Notes under the pieces: generated by a model
Seen by the model: the letters and a program-made list of their open reading frames with translations, nothing else
Database searches by the model: none
What the model was told of the DNA's origin: nothing
Shown here: piece by piece, positions 46,106-58,543 of the stretch
Position numbering within the stretch: the first letter of the stretch is position 1
Layout: every line of letters begins with the position of its first letter
Position numbers and translations under genes: made by a program
Source of the DNA: Sipunculus nudus
Taxonomy: Eukaryota > Annelida > Sipuncula > Golfingiida > Sipunculidae
Direction: 5' to 3'
Length of the DNA: 64,000 nt
Assembly: GCA_026874595.1 (NCBI GenBank)
Contig: CM049309.1
Span: forward strand, 46,980,079 to 47,044,078

Positions 46106-48413
46106 AGGGAGAATTTCCTTTCCTTAATAGCCAATATTTGATGGGCTTGGGACGACAGCTGAATGGTCTGAATGGCTCATCCCTCCTGTTTTTTCAAAGA
46201 TATCTCTCAAAAATCCATGGGGTGCTCTCATTACGGTGGTGGCGCTCATTACGTTGATACAGTATATGCCTTAGTTCTCCATCCTCACATTTACCTATCT
46301 GTGTACTTGCACTTATTTGTCACACTTCCCTGATTCAGCTTACCTGTGCTGTATTACATTGATGGATCTGCCTTGCAGCATTCATCTGTCTGTTCCATGG
46401 GTGTAAGAGCCAGGCAGGTGTTAGGGGGAGGGGGCTAGGGGCTGGAGAGTAGCTGCCTTCCCAAGGTCTGGCAAAATTATCCTCAAAAGAAACAAAACTC
46501 TGACAGAAATGCAAAATGAATAACAAATGCCTATTGATAGCAAATTAAATACCAGCTAATTGTCAGCAAAATACCTTGATAACTAGGTGTGCTGACATTT
46601 CTGTTGGCAGTGTTGGCATAAAGGTAGACCAAATAATTAATATTATAGTTGATGAGATAGGCAGAAAACAAACAATGTTTCTATTTTAAATTGCATGTTG
46701 TGTGATATGTGTTTTGTATCATGGACTGATAATGAGTTTGATTACATTTTTGTGTTTATTGTGGGAGTTATCAGCCCCTTTGCCTCCCTCAAACCAAGAT
46801 TCCTCATACCGCTACATTCAGCACAGGATGTATAATGTCTACATATCCATATAAAAAATGTATAATCAGTTTCTTTCTAATCATTGAATTAAAATCCCTT
46901 TTAACATGGGTCAAGATGCTCAGCAATGTAAGCTATACTGGCCCATCTGACTAACTGCCAAGTGTTCAGAGCCTTTCCTTTTAGATAAAAAATTCATTTT
47001 GACTTCTGCTCTGAACTATTCTGAACGATTTTACATATATGGTATATCTTATTATAATGATATCCAAACTGTTATTGGTACAACACAACTGAAATGGCTG
47101 ATTTCCTTTAATTTATGCATAAAGCTGCACTTGGTGGAAGACTTAAATTATACTAAAGTGATCTGGTGTGACAGTCTGCATAGCAGCTTAATTATCTTAT
47201 TTTATGCATTCTCCTACATTTCACATAAAATAACCTTGTTTGGAGCTCTCAAGGTCAGTACTGGTCCATGTGTCATAGTAACCTAGTTAATTGGTTTGCT
47301 TGTTTGAACAAAAGATGTTTTTTAATGTATTTTTTAATATATATTATAGCTCATTTGTTATGCCAAATCACTTTAATATAGTAATGTTCCATCTGCACAC
47401 AAGTACTGAATTACTCTAAAAAACTGACAATTTACCTGTGAGTATGAGTTTTGACTACAGGGGATAGCTATTTATATGTCTTGATTCAAACTGTGTTTAA
47501 AAATATAAAACATATATTCCCATACATTATTAAATATACAGTTGTATAAACATTGGGTTCTACATTGTTTGCTTAAATTTGTTTCTAAGCCAGAAGTATT
47601 GAATCAGCTGTGTATTTATGGCTGCACATAGATTACAACACTGTCTAGTATAAATCAGGTAGACCATTTGGTGATAGTTATAGCCATAGCCTTGACCTCT
47701 CTCATATAAGATACAGTAGTGTGTCATCATGGTACCTTCAAGCATGTAGTTTTTAACTTGATGGAGTTAGTAAACCCATGTTTCATCTACTTCATGCCCC
47801 TGTGCAGGTCATTTTATTGCTAACATGTGTGCCTTTATGAATATGTTATTGAAATTAGGAAATATTGTACCAATGGCTGGCATTCCTTAGTACCATCTGT
47901 TCTGTTAGGATTATCTTTTTTCAACAGGCAAAGCTGATTTTTCCCACCCAGTGATCTATATATAATGCTATATCACCCAGTGATCTATATATAATGTTAT
48001 ATATAATATATGATGTCATATGTTAAACATGCAGTTCATTTGTTTGTAGAATACAAATTGTAGGATACAAAGTAATGAAAATGTTCAATTTGGCAATATA
48101 TAACAATCTCACCATATGTACTGAGTCAGGCTGTGCAGGTGAGACAGTCTAGTGTGATTAACCTCAAAGGTATGATATTCCACAAAAAAAATACCTTTGG
48201 ATATTCAGGTGTTCATATCTTGAGTTTCTGTTTTTAAATAGGTTTGTTTTTTAGCCTGATATTGCTAAGGATGTGTATTGTCAATCTCATCGGACTTTAC
48301 CCCTTTTCAGCCTGGTGTTTTGGGCTTGCTCTGTCATGTAGCTTTTCTCAGCTATCTGGGTAGCATTCACTCAGGCCCTACCCATATTAGGTATAGGTGC
48401 TAAAAAGTTATTA
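46106..48413. other. Gene-free AT-rich interval
   Basis: No supported gene. The only structure noted is a two-copy 29-bp duplication, CACCCAGTGATCTATATATA, at 47945 and 47974. An open stretch of 95 codons at 46999-47286 has no conserved motif. Confidence 0.5.
47945..48002 (+). repeat. 29-bp two-copy tandem duplication
   Basis: CACCCAGTGATCTATATATA occurs at 47945 and 47974, followed by TATA-rich sequence. Confidence 0.9.
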
Positions 48414-49115
48414 TGTCTCCCCTCCCATGGGGAGACAAGTAGTGTTTGGTCTGTCATTGTCATCAATTGTTGTGAACTTGATAATTCGAACCACTCAATA
48501 TTTTTTCATGAAATTTTAAATTTGAAATGTTTTCACAAATATCTCAAAAGAGTTTGAAAAACAGTGACCTTGACCTTCAAGGTCAAACAAGCTGAAATTA
48601 AATCTTTTGAATTATCACATATTTTTTCCTCAAACTTGATACTCAAATTGTTTCAAGCAAGTTCTTGGAAGAGTTAAAACTGGTGACCTTGACCTGGATC
48701 TTCAAGATCAAATCAGAGTCCTGAATTATTGCTCATTGTTACAACAATATCTTGTGAATGTGGTAACTCTTAAAGCACTGCATATTCTTTCCTCAAATTT
48801 GATACACTGGTTGTTTCAGCCAAGTCTCAAATAGGATGGAAAACTGGTGACCTTTACCTTCATCTTCAAGGTCAAATCAGCCAAAATAGAAATATTTTGT
48901 GAACACTGTTACTTAAATTTGAACCACTCAATATATTTTCATGAAATTTGATACATGAAATGTTTCTACCAAAACCTTGGATGTGTTCAGAAACCTCAGT
49001 GATCTTGACCTTCATCATCAAGGTCAAACTTCAGAAATCTGGAAATCAAACTTATGAAGTAGTCCATATTTTCCCCTGAAATTTGGGGATGGGAGGCCCA
49101 TAAGGAGGGGAGACA
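48414..49115. mobile_element. Tandem-core element with TGTCTCCCCTCC termini
   Basis: Perfect 12-bp inverted termini: TGTCTCCCCTCC (48414-48425) and GGAGGGGAGACA (49104-49115). The left end also folds on itself (TCTCCCC-TCCCAT-GGGGAGA). Inside are four diverged units of about 120-165 bp. Each carries a GTGACCTTGACCTTCA/AAGGTCAAA block (near 48561, 48682, 48847 and 49000) and a TTCATGAAATTTGATAC or TCAAACTTGATAC block. No coding sequence and no clear target duplication. Confidence 0.75.
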
Positions 49116-51290
49116 AATATATGCTTTTGCATCACAAAATACAAACTCATTCTAGTTCATTCTTCTTTTTGCCTGCCACCCATAACCAGCACCTGTTGAG
49201 TCATGGGTGAAGGGGGCATACCTGTGTGGTTAAGACCTAAGCCAGATGTCTTAGCATTGAGAATGGTCAGAACAGAATGTGAACCCACAGATTTAGCATT
49301 TTGCCATTACACTCCATATGGTGTATTTAACATCATTTGAGATTTTTAAATCTGCAAGATCTCTTACGTTCATCAGAAATGTCTGCAGTGATTGGCTTGG
49401 GAGCTTATAACCAGAGAGTAGTTTGTTTATCGAGTTTGGGAGGAAGACTTTTTCATTCTCAGTGGATGAGTTTAACTGCAGAGTTGATGACATACGGTAA
49501 TGGAGCACTAATGGATCCTCCATTGCCATGGAAACCTTTTGAAATTCATGAGTAGAATATCAAATTGAGGTGAAATAAGTGGATGTTCCCTGGTTCCCCA
49601 CATAAACCTGCCAGGGGAAATTGATGTCTCTGATATTTTTTTCTATACAAATAAACTTTGTCTTTTGACCTTTTTTCAGTAATTATCTATTTAGTTGTAA
49701 TTACCAAACTGTAAAAACATTAAAGTTATAAAACTCTGAAAACACTATCTGTGAAGTTTTTGTTCTGTACTTCCAATTGTATATAGAGATGGCTTCCTAT
49801 ATCCACCTACACATAAGATAATGTCAATTCAGATGTTGATTTGTATGACCTTTGACCTTTCCAGCAGTCATGAAACCTCAGTAGACCTATAGGCAGGCGG
49901 TAATTGGCTATACACCCAGAGGATATAGTGTTTGTTATTGAACATCCCACATGTGAGACTTCCTGCGTGGCTCATGGAAAGCTGGCACAGGGCTGGGGGT
50001 GTGCTATTTTCAGGGCTCACCTGCTTCAGGTAAATGCTGCAGTCTACAGCAGCATCCAGAAGACGAGCGGACTGCTACGGTCTGGAGAAGACAGTCTCCT
50101 CACTGCTAGCGCAAATGGCAGACACCTCCATCTGACCCCAACCAGCTGCGGGATGAAATCGCAAAATGGATGACTGCTGATCAATATGTTCACTATATGT
50201 ACTAGAATTTCAGAGAAATCAGTGTTAAAATGGGATTAAACGTGACTGATGGGATCACGTAACTAAAAGGTCAAAGGTCAATTTTTCAGCAAAATAATAT
50301 ACTGATGAATAATTACAGTATAGACTGGAATGAGAGCTAATATCTCAGACTTTCTGTGGTTTGGCTGTAATTTCTGAGGACTTTGGTGATACCAGCTCAC
50401 ATTTTCATACAAAGACACCCCCCATCAAATTTATTTATTGTGGCTGAGAGTTTTGTGAGGGATACACTATTTATGTGTATTGTTTGTACACCTATAACCA
50501 GCCTATGGTGTTTGATGGGGAATGGAAAGCAACAGGTCTGTGGATAGCGTTGATTACCCATCATACAAGTGAGCCATCACCACTGAATGTATTCTCATAG
50601 GACTTTTGGCTGCCAGGCATATTAACTATGGACAACAAGCTTTGATATATACCCACCATACAAAGGCCAAACTGGGTGGATTTGTGTCCCGGTGTGATGT
50701 TTATAACCCAAACTCAGTTGTGTGGTTTTTCACAGTGGGCCATTAGAAATAAATATGTCTGGTTTTCTCAAAACTATTGGATGAGAGCAGCGGCAAGTCT
50801 TTCACAAACAAGATTGGTTTGTATAAACGGCTGACTCCAGTAGTTGAGTCTGGAAATTTCATTTGGTAACATGAACTCTTCCCAGTGGGAGAAACCACAG
50901 GGACGGCAGATTGGTCAATACCAGTAAGAAACAGATCTCTGGCAGAAAAGACAAGCAGAGATGCGAAGAGCTGATCACAAGTGTTTTACTGGATTATCTT
51001 CTATCAGGATAATCTGTATTTGTTAGGATTTTCAGGGATACTTACGTTCATTGTGATTTCATTAGGAGTACCACTGAATTTACCAGAGGAGTTTAAATTT
51101 TAACATAGAAAGCATCTGTATGTTGAATAAGATAACCAGACAGTCTTGTTTGGTGAGATAACATTGTTTTCTTCAATGATAAACTCAGTGGTACTGAGAT
51201 AACCAGTCTAGTCTTGGATTACTCTGAAGTTTTTCAAGATATTTTACGAAAATATTTATTAAGAAGGACACTGTTTTTGTTCTTGTCCAG
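49116..51290. other. Interval upstream of the second coding exon
   Basis: Mostly unique AT-rich sequence. At 49904-50173 an open, relatively GC-rich stretch of 89 codons is seen, but with no conserved motif and no clear splice pair. At 49337-49555 another open stretch is equally unsupported. Confidence 0.4.
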
Positions 51291-51395
51291 ACATCAGCAA
51301 CAACATGTATCTCTTGAACGATTCTCTGGAGGATTCTCTGGAGAGGTCATGTGACATGTCATGTGACTCCAATGATTTGATCTGGCTCCACACAG
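51291..51395 (+). CDS. Candidate internal coding exon of the plus-strand gene
   Basis: A 105-bp segment between a strong acceptor (CTGTTTTTGTTCTTGTCCAG) and donor (CACACAG|GTAAGAAAT). Only one frame is open (two bases, then ISNNMYLLNDSLED... to DSNDLIWLHT, then one base). That frame needs an incoming phase-1 intron, which is what the exon at 21712 provides. It leaves phase 1 for the next exon. The encoded stretch is acidic, with a duplicated DSLE and two CDMS/CDSN-like cysteine motifs. I do not recognise the family. Splice signals, single open frame and phase fit make it better than chance, but the join to 21799 is unproven. Confidence 0.6.
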
Positions 51396-54300
51396 GTAAG
51401 AAATAATTCTTTCTCAGAAAGAATAATGGCTAAAGGTTCCTGCCGTCCCATTTAGTAATGCTAAAGGAAACCATATGGCAATAACTAATATGATATCGTG
51501 AAGGAATCTGGCATTCAGGAATTCTTCACTAGAGGCTTAGAATAATCCACAAGTCACCAGTTGTTTAGACATAAGAAAAAGTTTCTTTACCAGGTTAAAA
51601 ATCCTTTTTAATATTAGGCTCAGGGGTTGTGGAAAATTGGCAGGAGTTATAGTATTACCAGTAGTGATGCCCAAGAAAAATCACTAGTCCTCTCAGGAAA
51701 ACCAGTAGTCCTAAAATTTTGCTTTGGTATTTATATAAAAAGTTAAGGCACAATGAATTCATTATTTTATCGCCTCTGTTAAATCATGTGACGTTGATAA
51801 ATCATTTGAAATTATGATAATTTTTATTCCTGTGATTATTTAGAATATTTATGAAATTTCAGATTTAAGATTGGTTGAATTCATGAATCCTCAGTAAATA
51901 TGCAAAGTATGCAGAAATTAAATAAAGAAAATCCTTATTTTTTAGGTCTTAATATAAACATTTTTTTAGGGAAAAATACGCTATTAAAGTTCTTTAAATA
52001 CCAGTAATGCAAATGTGAAAACTGGGTTGTATTGTATACTGGCATGTTCTGATACATGCGCCTTCTCACCCACAGACATTATAATGAACCTCTTCTTATT
52101 TGTCTGAGGACCTGCCACTGCAGAAAATTGATTTGGATCTGTAATTTATTATTTCCTTTGACACAGTATCATGCTTCTCTAATCAGTAATGTAGAGAGAG
52201 TATTAATCCACCAAACTGTTTTGTATGTATAGGTCTTTGGATGGCACATTGTACCTTCAGTAAAGTAAATATCCTCTTTGTATTTGAAGGTTTAGACAAG
52301 AATAGAATTTGTCAGGTTTGTCCTCTGTTTTCTGTCTTGTCAGCTCACTTACAGTCTAGTTGAGCCATAATTCTCAGTAGCTGAATAATTCATTGTTAAA
52401 ACAGATAAACACAAAAATGAATACTTGGGAAATTTAAGTAATGTCACTTTGATCATTATCTTATGATGCAGGATACAAGCTGAACAGATGATCATCACCA
52501 TAGAAAATAAAAAACTAAACAGCAGAAAATACTTGTGACTTGCAAATTAGTTTCTTTATTAAAGTGTTGTTCAAATATCTCATTTCAGCGTTTAATCTAA
52601 ATTACACAAGATTTAATTACATCCAAAATGGCAAATGGAGCCCATTACTTATTCACCAGAAATTTCCTTTAATTCAGCTTTTCATAAATACTGAAATGTA
52701 TTTAATTTTGTAATCATGAACACAGACATCTATTTTAGGATTTGTACATTTTATATCAAACCTTTAATAACTTGAAATAGGCCAGATAGTGCTGGGGTAT
52801 GTCTGTATTGGGGTAATTAGCCTTTAGAACTTACAGGTTACACAAAATTCTATGGTTACAAGCATCATGATAGATTTTAAAGTTGTATTGTAAAAAGCTT
52901 AGGTTGGTGTCTCATATGTCTTTTTGGGAGTATTGAGGTTAGTAGGATACTGTGTCCCAGTTCACAAAAGGGATGATAGGAGATATATGAATCTAAGATC
53001 AAGATATTTTTCAACCACTGCCAACTATTTCCTTCACCAAATAGACTTTAACCTTCAGTTTGATCAATATGTTTGCTTAAAATTAAGTCATGTTTTGACA
53101 TTCATTAAAGTTAATAATCATGATTTCTTTTGATAAAAACCTCAGCATATTATTTCATTTAAAAAATTTATGTAGTCTTCTCAATGTTAATCTCAGTCAT
53201 ATAATGACTTGCTTTTTAAAAACTGCTACATCTTTACAATTGTTGCCTCTCTTGATTTACCTTTCACCAGGCTTTAAATACAGCTTAACCATAGCTGAAT
53301 ACTGCCATGAAAATGCTTAATTCCTGAATGTTTAAAAAAATAATTCCAGATATTAAGTAGATGTTGAATAGTCATTTGTTGAATGCACTGATGTTGTTAT
53401 TGAATTGTGAATTTGAACAAAGATACCTCTAGCTAATGCTGTTATAATGCAGCTGATTACTGTGGCTGCCTTTTTATATATGCAATATTCAGATTTGCAA
53501 TATTTTTTAAGAAAAAGAGATGACAGCGAAAATAAAATAAAACTGTCATGAATAAGAGGTCCCATTGTCAAGGGCAGGTCAAAAGGTCAAAAACTAATAT
53601 AATAAATACTAATATAGGCCTATCTTGAATATTACTAGTAGATCAAATATTGCTATTGTATTTTATATCAGATTATTTCCAATTACCTGCCAGTGATGGA
53701 AAATAATTTGCTCTCACTTGATGTCTTCTAGTTGTTAAGAGTTTGCACAATTTAACATTATTTAATTAACTCCTATAATAATGGATACACAATGGTTATT
53801 ATTTTGTGGTGATATCATGAAATGTAACCCTATGAAACACTGAAAAAGTGAAAACTGTGAAATTGTAACCCCACAAACATGAAGACAACCAGTATCATGA
53901 CTCATATGTCACTTTACTTGAGATTATAAATTGAATACGAAGTCATGGAGGAGCGATGTTTTTAACTTTTGGCTTGCTTATATTGGTCTGTTTACTTTTA
54001 TTTGTTATGCAAAAATGTCATGTTAATTAATGAAATATCTTGTCAGTGACCTTTTCCATTGAGTCACAGGCATGTCATGTTAAAGGGATACTGAACAAAA
54101 AGAAGAAGAATTCCATCTGTGTAGACTTATGGCTGTTTCTGGTAAATTTATGTGCAAGTATAATAAAAGATAATGGGTAATAACAGTTTCAGTGTAATTA
54201 TATAAGATTAATGGTATTGCTCACATTTTCCAATTACAGTCAATGAATGAATGAACAAAAATAAAACTTATTTTTAAGATTTGTTTTTATTGAAAAATAT

Positions 54301-55649
54301 AAACAGGTATTTATTTCTACTAATAAGTTATTCAAAATATATAAACCAAGACCTAAATTTATAATTATTTCATTGATATCAATACAGAATGTTTCTTTTA
54401 CATCCATTCAGATTCAAAGGAAAGTGTGAAATTTGAATTCTATGCTTCAAATAATACAGACTCCAGGATTTAAAAAATACAGCCAGTGTGATAAGAAAAA
54501 AATACACTTAACTGTTGTTGAGATTATGCTGCCCTGACTGTAGCTCCCATGCCTGTTGCTGTGACTTGATGGATGGTGTGCAGTCAGTTTTTATCAACAG
54601 GTTTTAAGGTTCTAGCTAGGTTAGGACGTGTTCCAAGTGGTTTTGAATTATTTTTTTTGCAAATCCACCTATTCTGCCAAGTGTCCTTGACATTGATACA
54701 TCAGTGTATACATGTAACACTAGACTGGCAACGTTTGGTTCTACTTTTTTTTTCACAGTGACATTTACATTGCTGCAGGCTGTTATACTCACATTGTCTT
54801 TGACATGCTAACCCTTTGTTCAAAGTGTACATGTCCTGTTTTTCGAGATTATGCAGGTTCAGGTTACTGTTTTGGTAATATATTAAAGTGTTAAATTGGG
54901 GATGAGTTCAGGAATACTTAATACATGGAGCAGGTGGGAGTGCTGTTGGGACTATTCTTCCATGCTGAGACACCTGGCCAAGGTTGTAATCACAAGGTCA
55001 AGCCCTCTTCACCCATGCCTGAATGGACATTGGACCTGGATAATGGATATTGATGGCAGGCACATGTAGGACAAATACTGTTTTAGCTCCTGCATTAGGT
55101 TTTTAGATTATATTTACCAGAGGGAGCTGAAAAAGGTACAGGAATGAACAAATGCAAAACTCCAGGACAGAATGTTTAAATTCAGATTAGACCAACAATT
55201 TTGGTGAAAGCAAACTAAATAAACATGGAATTTTACCATACCTCCACACATAAGGTTGTGATTTACTAAAAAAAACAACTTTTTTATATGTGTTGTATAT
55301 AAATGAAACCTGAGTAAATATATCCAAGTCCCATTTCATGTGGCATTAATGGGCATCAAATGTCCTATAGAAATAATTTAGCTGTAATTCTATGCATACA
55401 TGCCTGTCATTCCTAATGTAAAAATCCAGATATCTCATATGTTACTGAATATCTTGCAATAATGGTATAAGTATATTTTTTAAATACATTAAATTCTCTG
55501 CATTATTCTTAATTGATTTATTGTAAATAACATAAATATCACATCATAGTTAGCCAGAAATGTTCTTGCTTATATATATCATACAAGGTGCAATGTTTTT
55601 AAAGCAGTTCATAAATCATACCAAAGGCAGTAATTTCTGCTATTTTTTA
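51396..55649 (+). other. Intron part without recognised elements
   Basis: AT-rich sequence following the GTAAGAA donor. I see no exon with good signals and no defined repeat before the tandem-core element at 55.65 kb. Confidence 0.4.
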
Positions 55650-57500
55650 GCTCAGCTGACTTTCAGTCATGCTGAGCTATAGCGATCACTCTTTGTCCGT
55701 CTTCTGTCTGTCCGTTAACCTGGCACAAATCGTAACCGCTGGATTTACAATCTTGTAACTTGACATTCTGAGAGGTCGATGAAAAATCTCCTTGGAAACC
55801 AGAAATTAGTTCTCTGTTACGCATATCCTTTGAGCTATTGGGCCCCAAAGTACCCCCCAGAATAGTCAAAAATTTCATACAAAAACTTCAATATCTCATT
55901 AACTACATCACTGATGGTCATGATTTTTGGCATACATATTGATCATGAAATGTTCCATCAGTTCCTGCAGACTGGTGGCGCCACCTCTATTTTTTTATTT
56001 TTTACGAATTTTTCTCTCTATTTTTGAGACCTTAAAAAATGGGAATATCTGTTAACAGGGCACAAATCGTAAAGACTGGATCTAGAATCTTCATTCTTGA
56101 CACAGTGAGAGACCTATGAAAAGTCTCCATGAAAACCAGAAATTAGGTCTCCGTTACCGAAATCCTTCAAGCTATGGGGCCTCAAAGTACCCCCCCAGAA
56201 TTGTCAAAAATTTCATAAAACAACTTCAAAATCTTATTAACTACATCACTGATGGTCATGATTTTTGGCATACATATTGATCATGAGATGTTTCATCAGT
56301 TTCTGCAGACTGGTGGCGCCACCTGTATTTTTCGTTATTTTACGAATTGTTTTCTCTATTTTTAGACCTTTAAAAATGTGAACATCTGTTAACAGGGCAC
56401 AAATCGTAAAGACTGGACCAAGTATCTTCATTCTTGACACACAGGGAGACCTATGAAAAGTCTCCATGGAAAACTGAAATTAGGTCTCTGTTACCCATAT
56501 CCTTTAAGCTGTATGGCTCCAAAATACCCCTAAGAATAATGAAAAATTTGATACAAAAACTGCAGTTTCTCAATAACTACAACACTGATGGTCATGATTT
56601 TTGGCATACATATTGATCATGAGGTGTTCCATCAGTTTTCTGCAGACTGGGTGCGCCACCTCTATTTTTTCAAATTTTTATGAATTTTTTCCTCAATTTT
56701 TGAGACCTTTAAAGATGTGGTTATCTGTCAACAGGGTACAAATCATAACAACTGGACCTAGAATCTTCAAGTCATTCCTGTCATGCAAGGAGGCGCATGA
56801 AAAGTGTCTGTGGAAACCTGAAATTAGGTCTCTGTTTCATATATCCTTCAAGCTATAGGACTCCGAAGTATCCCTCAGAATAATGAACAATTTGATACAA
56901 AAGCTGAAGTATCTGAACAACTAATGCAGAGATCACCATGATTCTTTGGATAGATATTTTTTATGGAGTGTTTCATCAGTTTCTGCAGACTGGTGGTGCC
57001 ACCTATATTTTATTCAATTTTACAATTTTTTTTCTCTATTTTTGAGACCTTTAAGGATGCTGTCATCTGTTTACATGGCACAAATTTTAACAACTGGACC
57101 TAGAATATTCATTCTTGTCATGCAAGGAGGCCCATGAAAAGTGTCTGTGGAAACCTGAAATTAGGTCTCTGTTACCCATATCCTTCAAGCTAAAGGACTC
57201 TGAAGTATCCCTCAGAATAATGGAAAATTTGATACAAAAGCTGAAGTATCTGAACAACTAATGCAGAGACCACCATGATTCTTTGCATGCATATTGACCA
57301 TTAAGTCTTTTTATTAGTTTCTGCAGACTGGTGGAGCCACTTGTATTTTTTACGCATTTTTTCTCTATTTTTGAGATATATAAATACAGACACAATCTTG
57401 GCCTGTTGGTTAATCTGTTTGATGCTTCAGTTGAATGGGTATATACTACCATTCAGATGATAAAAGTTACTTTTGCGAATCTCTTCCCAGTCAGCTGAGC
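55650..57500. mobile_element. Tandem-core element, about 340-bp units, with 12-bp inverted termini
   Basis: GCTCAGCTGACT (55650-55661) is perfectly inverted as AGTCAGCTGAGC (57489-57500). The body is five copies of a 337-343-bp unit. The anchor ACTGGTGGCGCCACCT or variants occurs at 55974, 56312, 56649, 56992 and 57330. Shared blocks include TTAGGTCTCTGTTACCCATA, CATCACTGATGGTCATGATT and CATCAGTTTCTGCAGACTGG. Later units are more diverged at the palindrome. Non-coding. Confidence 0.85.
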
Positions 57501-58435
57501 GTCATGACCCAAGGGTCACTTGTCTGTTATATTTCTTGTATAATTATTCATGTATAATTATGCAAGAATTTTAAAAGCATTATATGTGAGTATGTATACT
57601 TGATATCATCACTGTGGAGGATTAATTGAGAAAATTCCAATGTAAAGGTTTCTCTTAGAGAATCACACAAATTTAATTATACAGGCAAATGACTGAAAGA
57701 AGCAATTATCTAAAATAGCATTTCAGGAGGATCTAGTAAACATGATCATCAAATATTCAAGGAACACCTGTGCTTAAGCGAAGTGATACAGGGAAATGAT
57801 GTTTGATAAAAGATGCAATACCATTCAACAGGAAGGACAGAATCTCCAGCCTGCTAGCATTCTGGAGATAAAACTGTCCATCCCTGTTAATTTGCTGAAA
57901 AAGAACAATTAATGTTGCATAGTTCATAAAAGGCTGGTTGCTGTGCTCTCAAACTGTGTGTTATATTAGTTCTAACTTCTATATTAAGCCGCCTCATGAT
58001 GGCCTACCATTCATGTAACTAGGTTGCTGGGAATAATTGCTTTGGAAATTATATCTATATGATGTGGTTACAGCCAGGAAGATTACCCCAATGCAATACA
58101 AATGTGTCTCCAGGGTTTCTTGCCTGAAAATTGCAAAACATATTTAAATAATAAATTCTAAGTCATATAGTCTTCAATATCATATATGAATCACTTATAT
58201 TTGCAATGGTGAAGATTTATTCCATATTAGCAAACCCTACGTTCTCATTATTCCATGAAATCTGAGTCATCCCTGCTGAGGTGGAGGCTGTTTAAGGAAG
58301 GGTCATGAATATTCATTGGAAGATTGTGAATATTCATTAGAAACCTTGTTCATTAACAGTGCATAAAGGCCACCTGGTTTGACATCCAGCCCTTGGTCAT
58401 CATTATTAGAAGTGTGACTTGTCTGTGTGACTGAG
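57501..58435 (+). other. Intron part, no recognised element
   Basis: AT-rich sequence ahead of the third candidate exon. Two TGAATATTCAT words occur at about 58305-58340. Nothing else is supported. Confidence 0.4.
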
Positions 58436-58543
58436 GCACGGGCCAGGGCTGGCTGGCTCAACCAGCGCTGCAACAGTCACTGTTACAGCCAGCTGATGAT
58501 GCTGTGCTTCAGCAGCAGAACCAACATCCAACATGGGATGCAG
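58436..58543 (+). CDS. Candidate third coding exon, glutamine-rich
   Basis: A 108-bp open segment in the frame expected from the 51.29-kb exon: two bases complete a Gly codon, then TGQGWLAQPALQQSLLQ..., QQQNQHPTWDA and a final G before GTATTGG. A stop lies just upstream in frame, so the ACTGAG acceptor is needed; its pyrimidine tract is poor. The exon is symmetric (phase 1 in and out), like the previous one, and clearly richer in G+C than its flanks. The Gln/Leu-rich composition suggests a disordered or helical linker. Less certain than the other two exons. Confidence 0.4.

Larger units (their letters stand above)
21800..51290 (+). other. Inferred first intron (may contain unseen exons)
   Basis: This follows the GTAAGT donor at 21800 and precedes the TTGTTCTTGTCCAG acceptor ending at 51290. 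About 29.5 kb is long but not exceptional for molluscs. The interval is filled with dispersed and tandem repeats listed separately. At 22,000-25,009, 29,745-30,090, 31,700-32,360 and 37,745-38,555 I see nothing beyond AT-rich sequence. Confidence 0.4.

Noticed and set aside
46999-47286. 95-codon open stretch
   Set aside because: Composition is that of AT-rich background. No motif or splice signals.
50884-50922. Small exon between CTCTTCCCAG and GTAAGAAAC
   Set aside because: It is open, but its exit phase does not fit the exon at 51291 and it has no other support.
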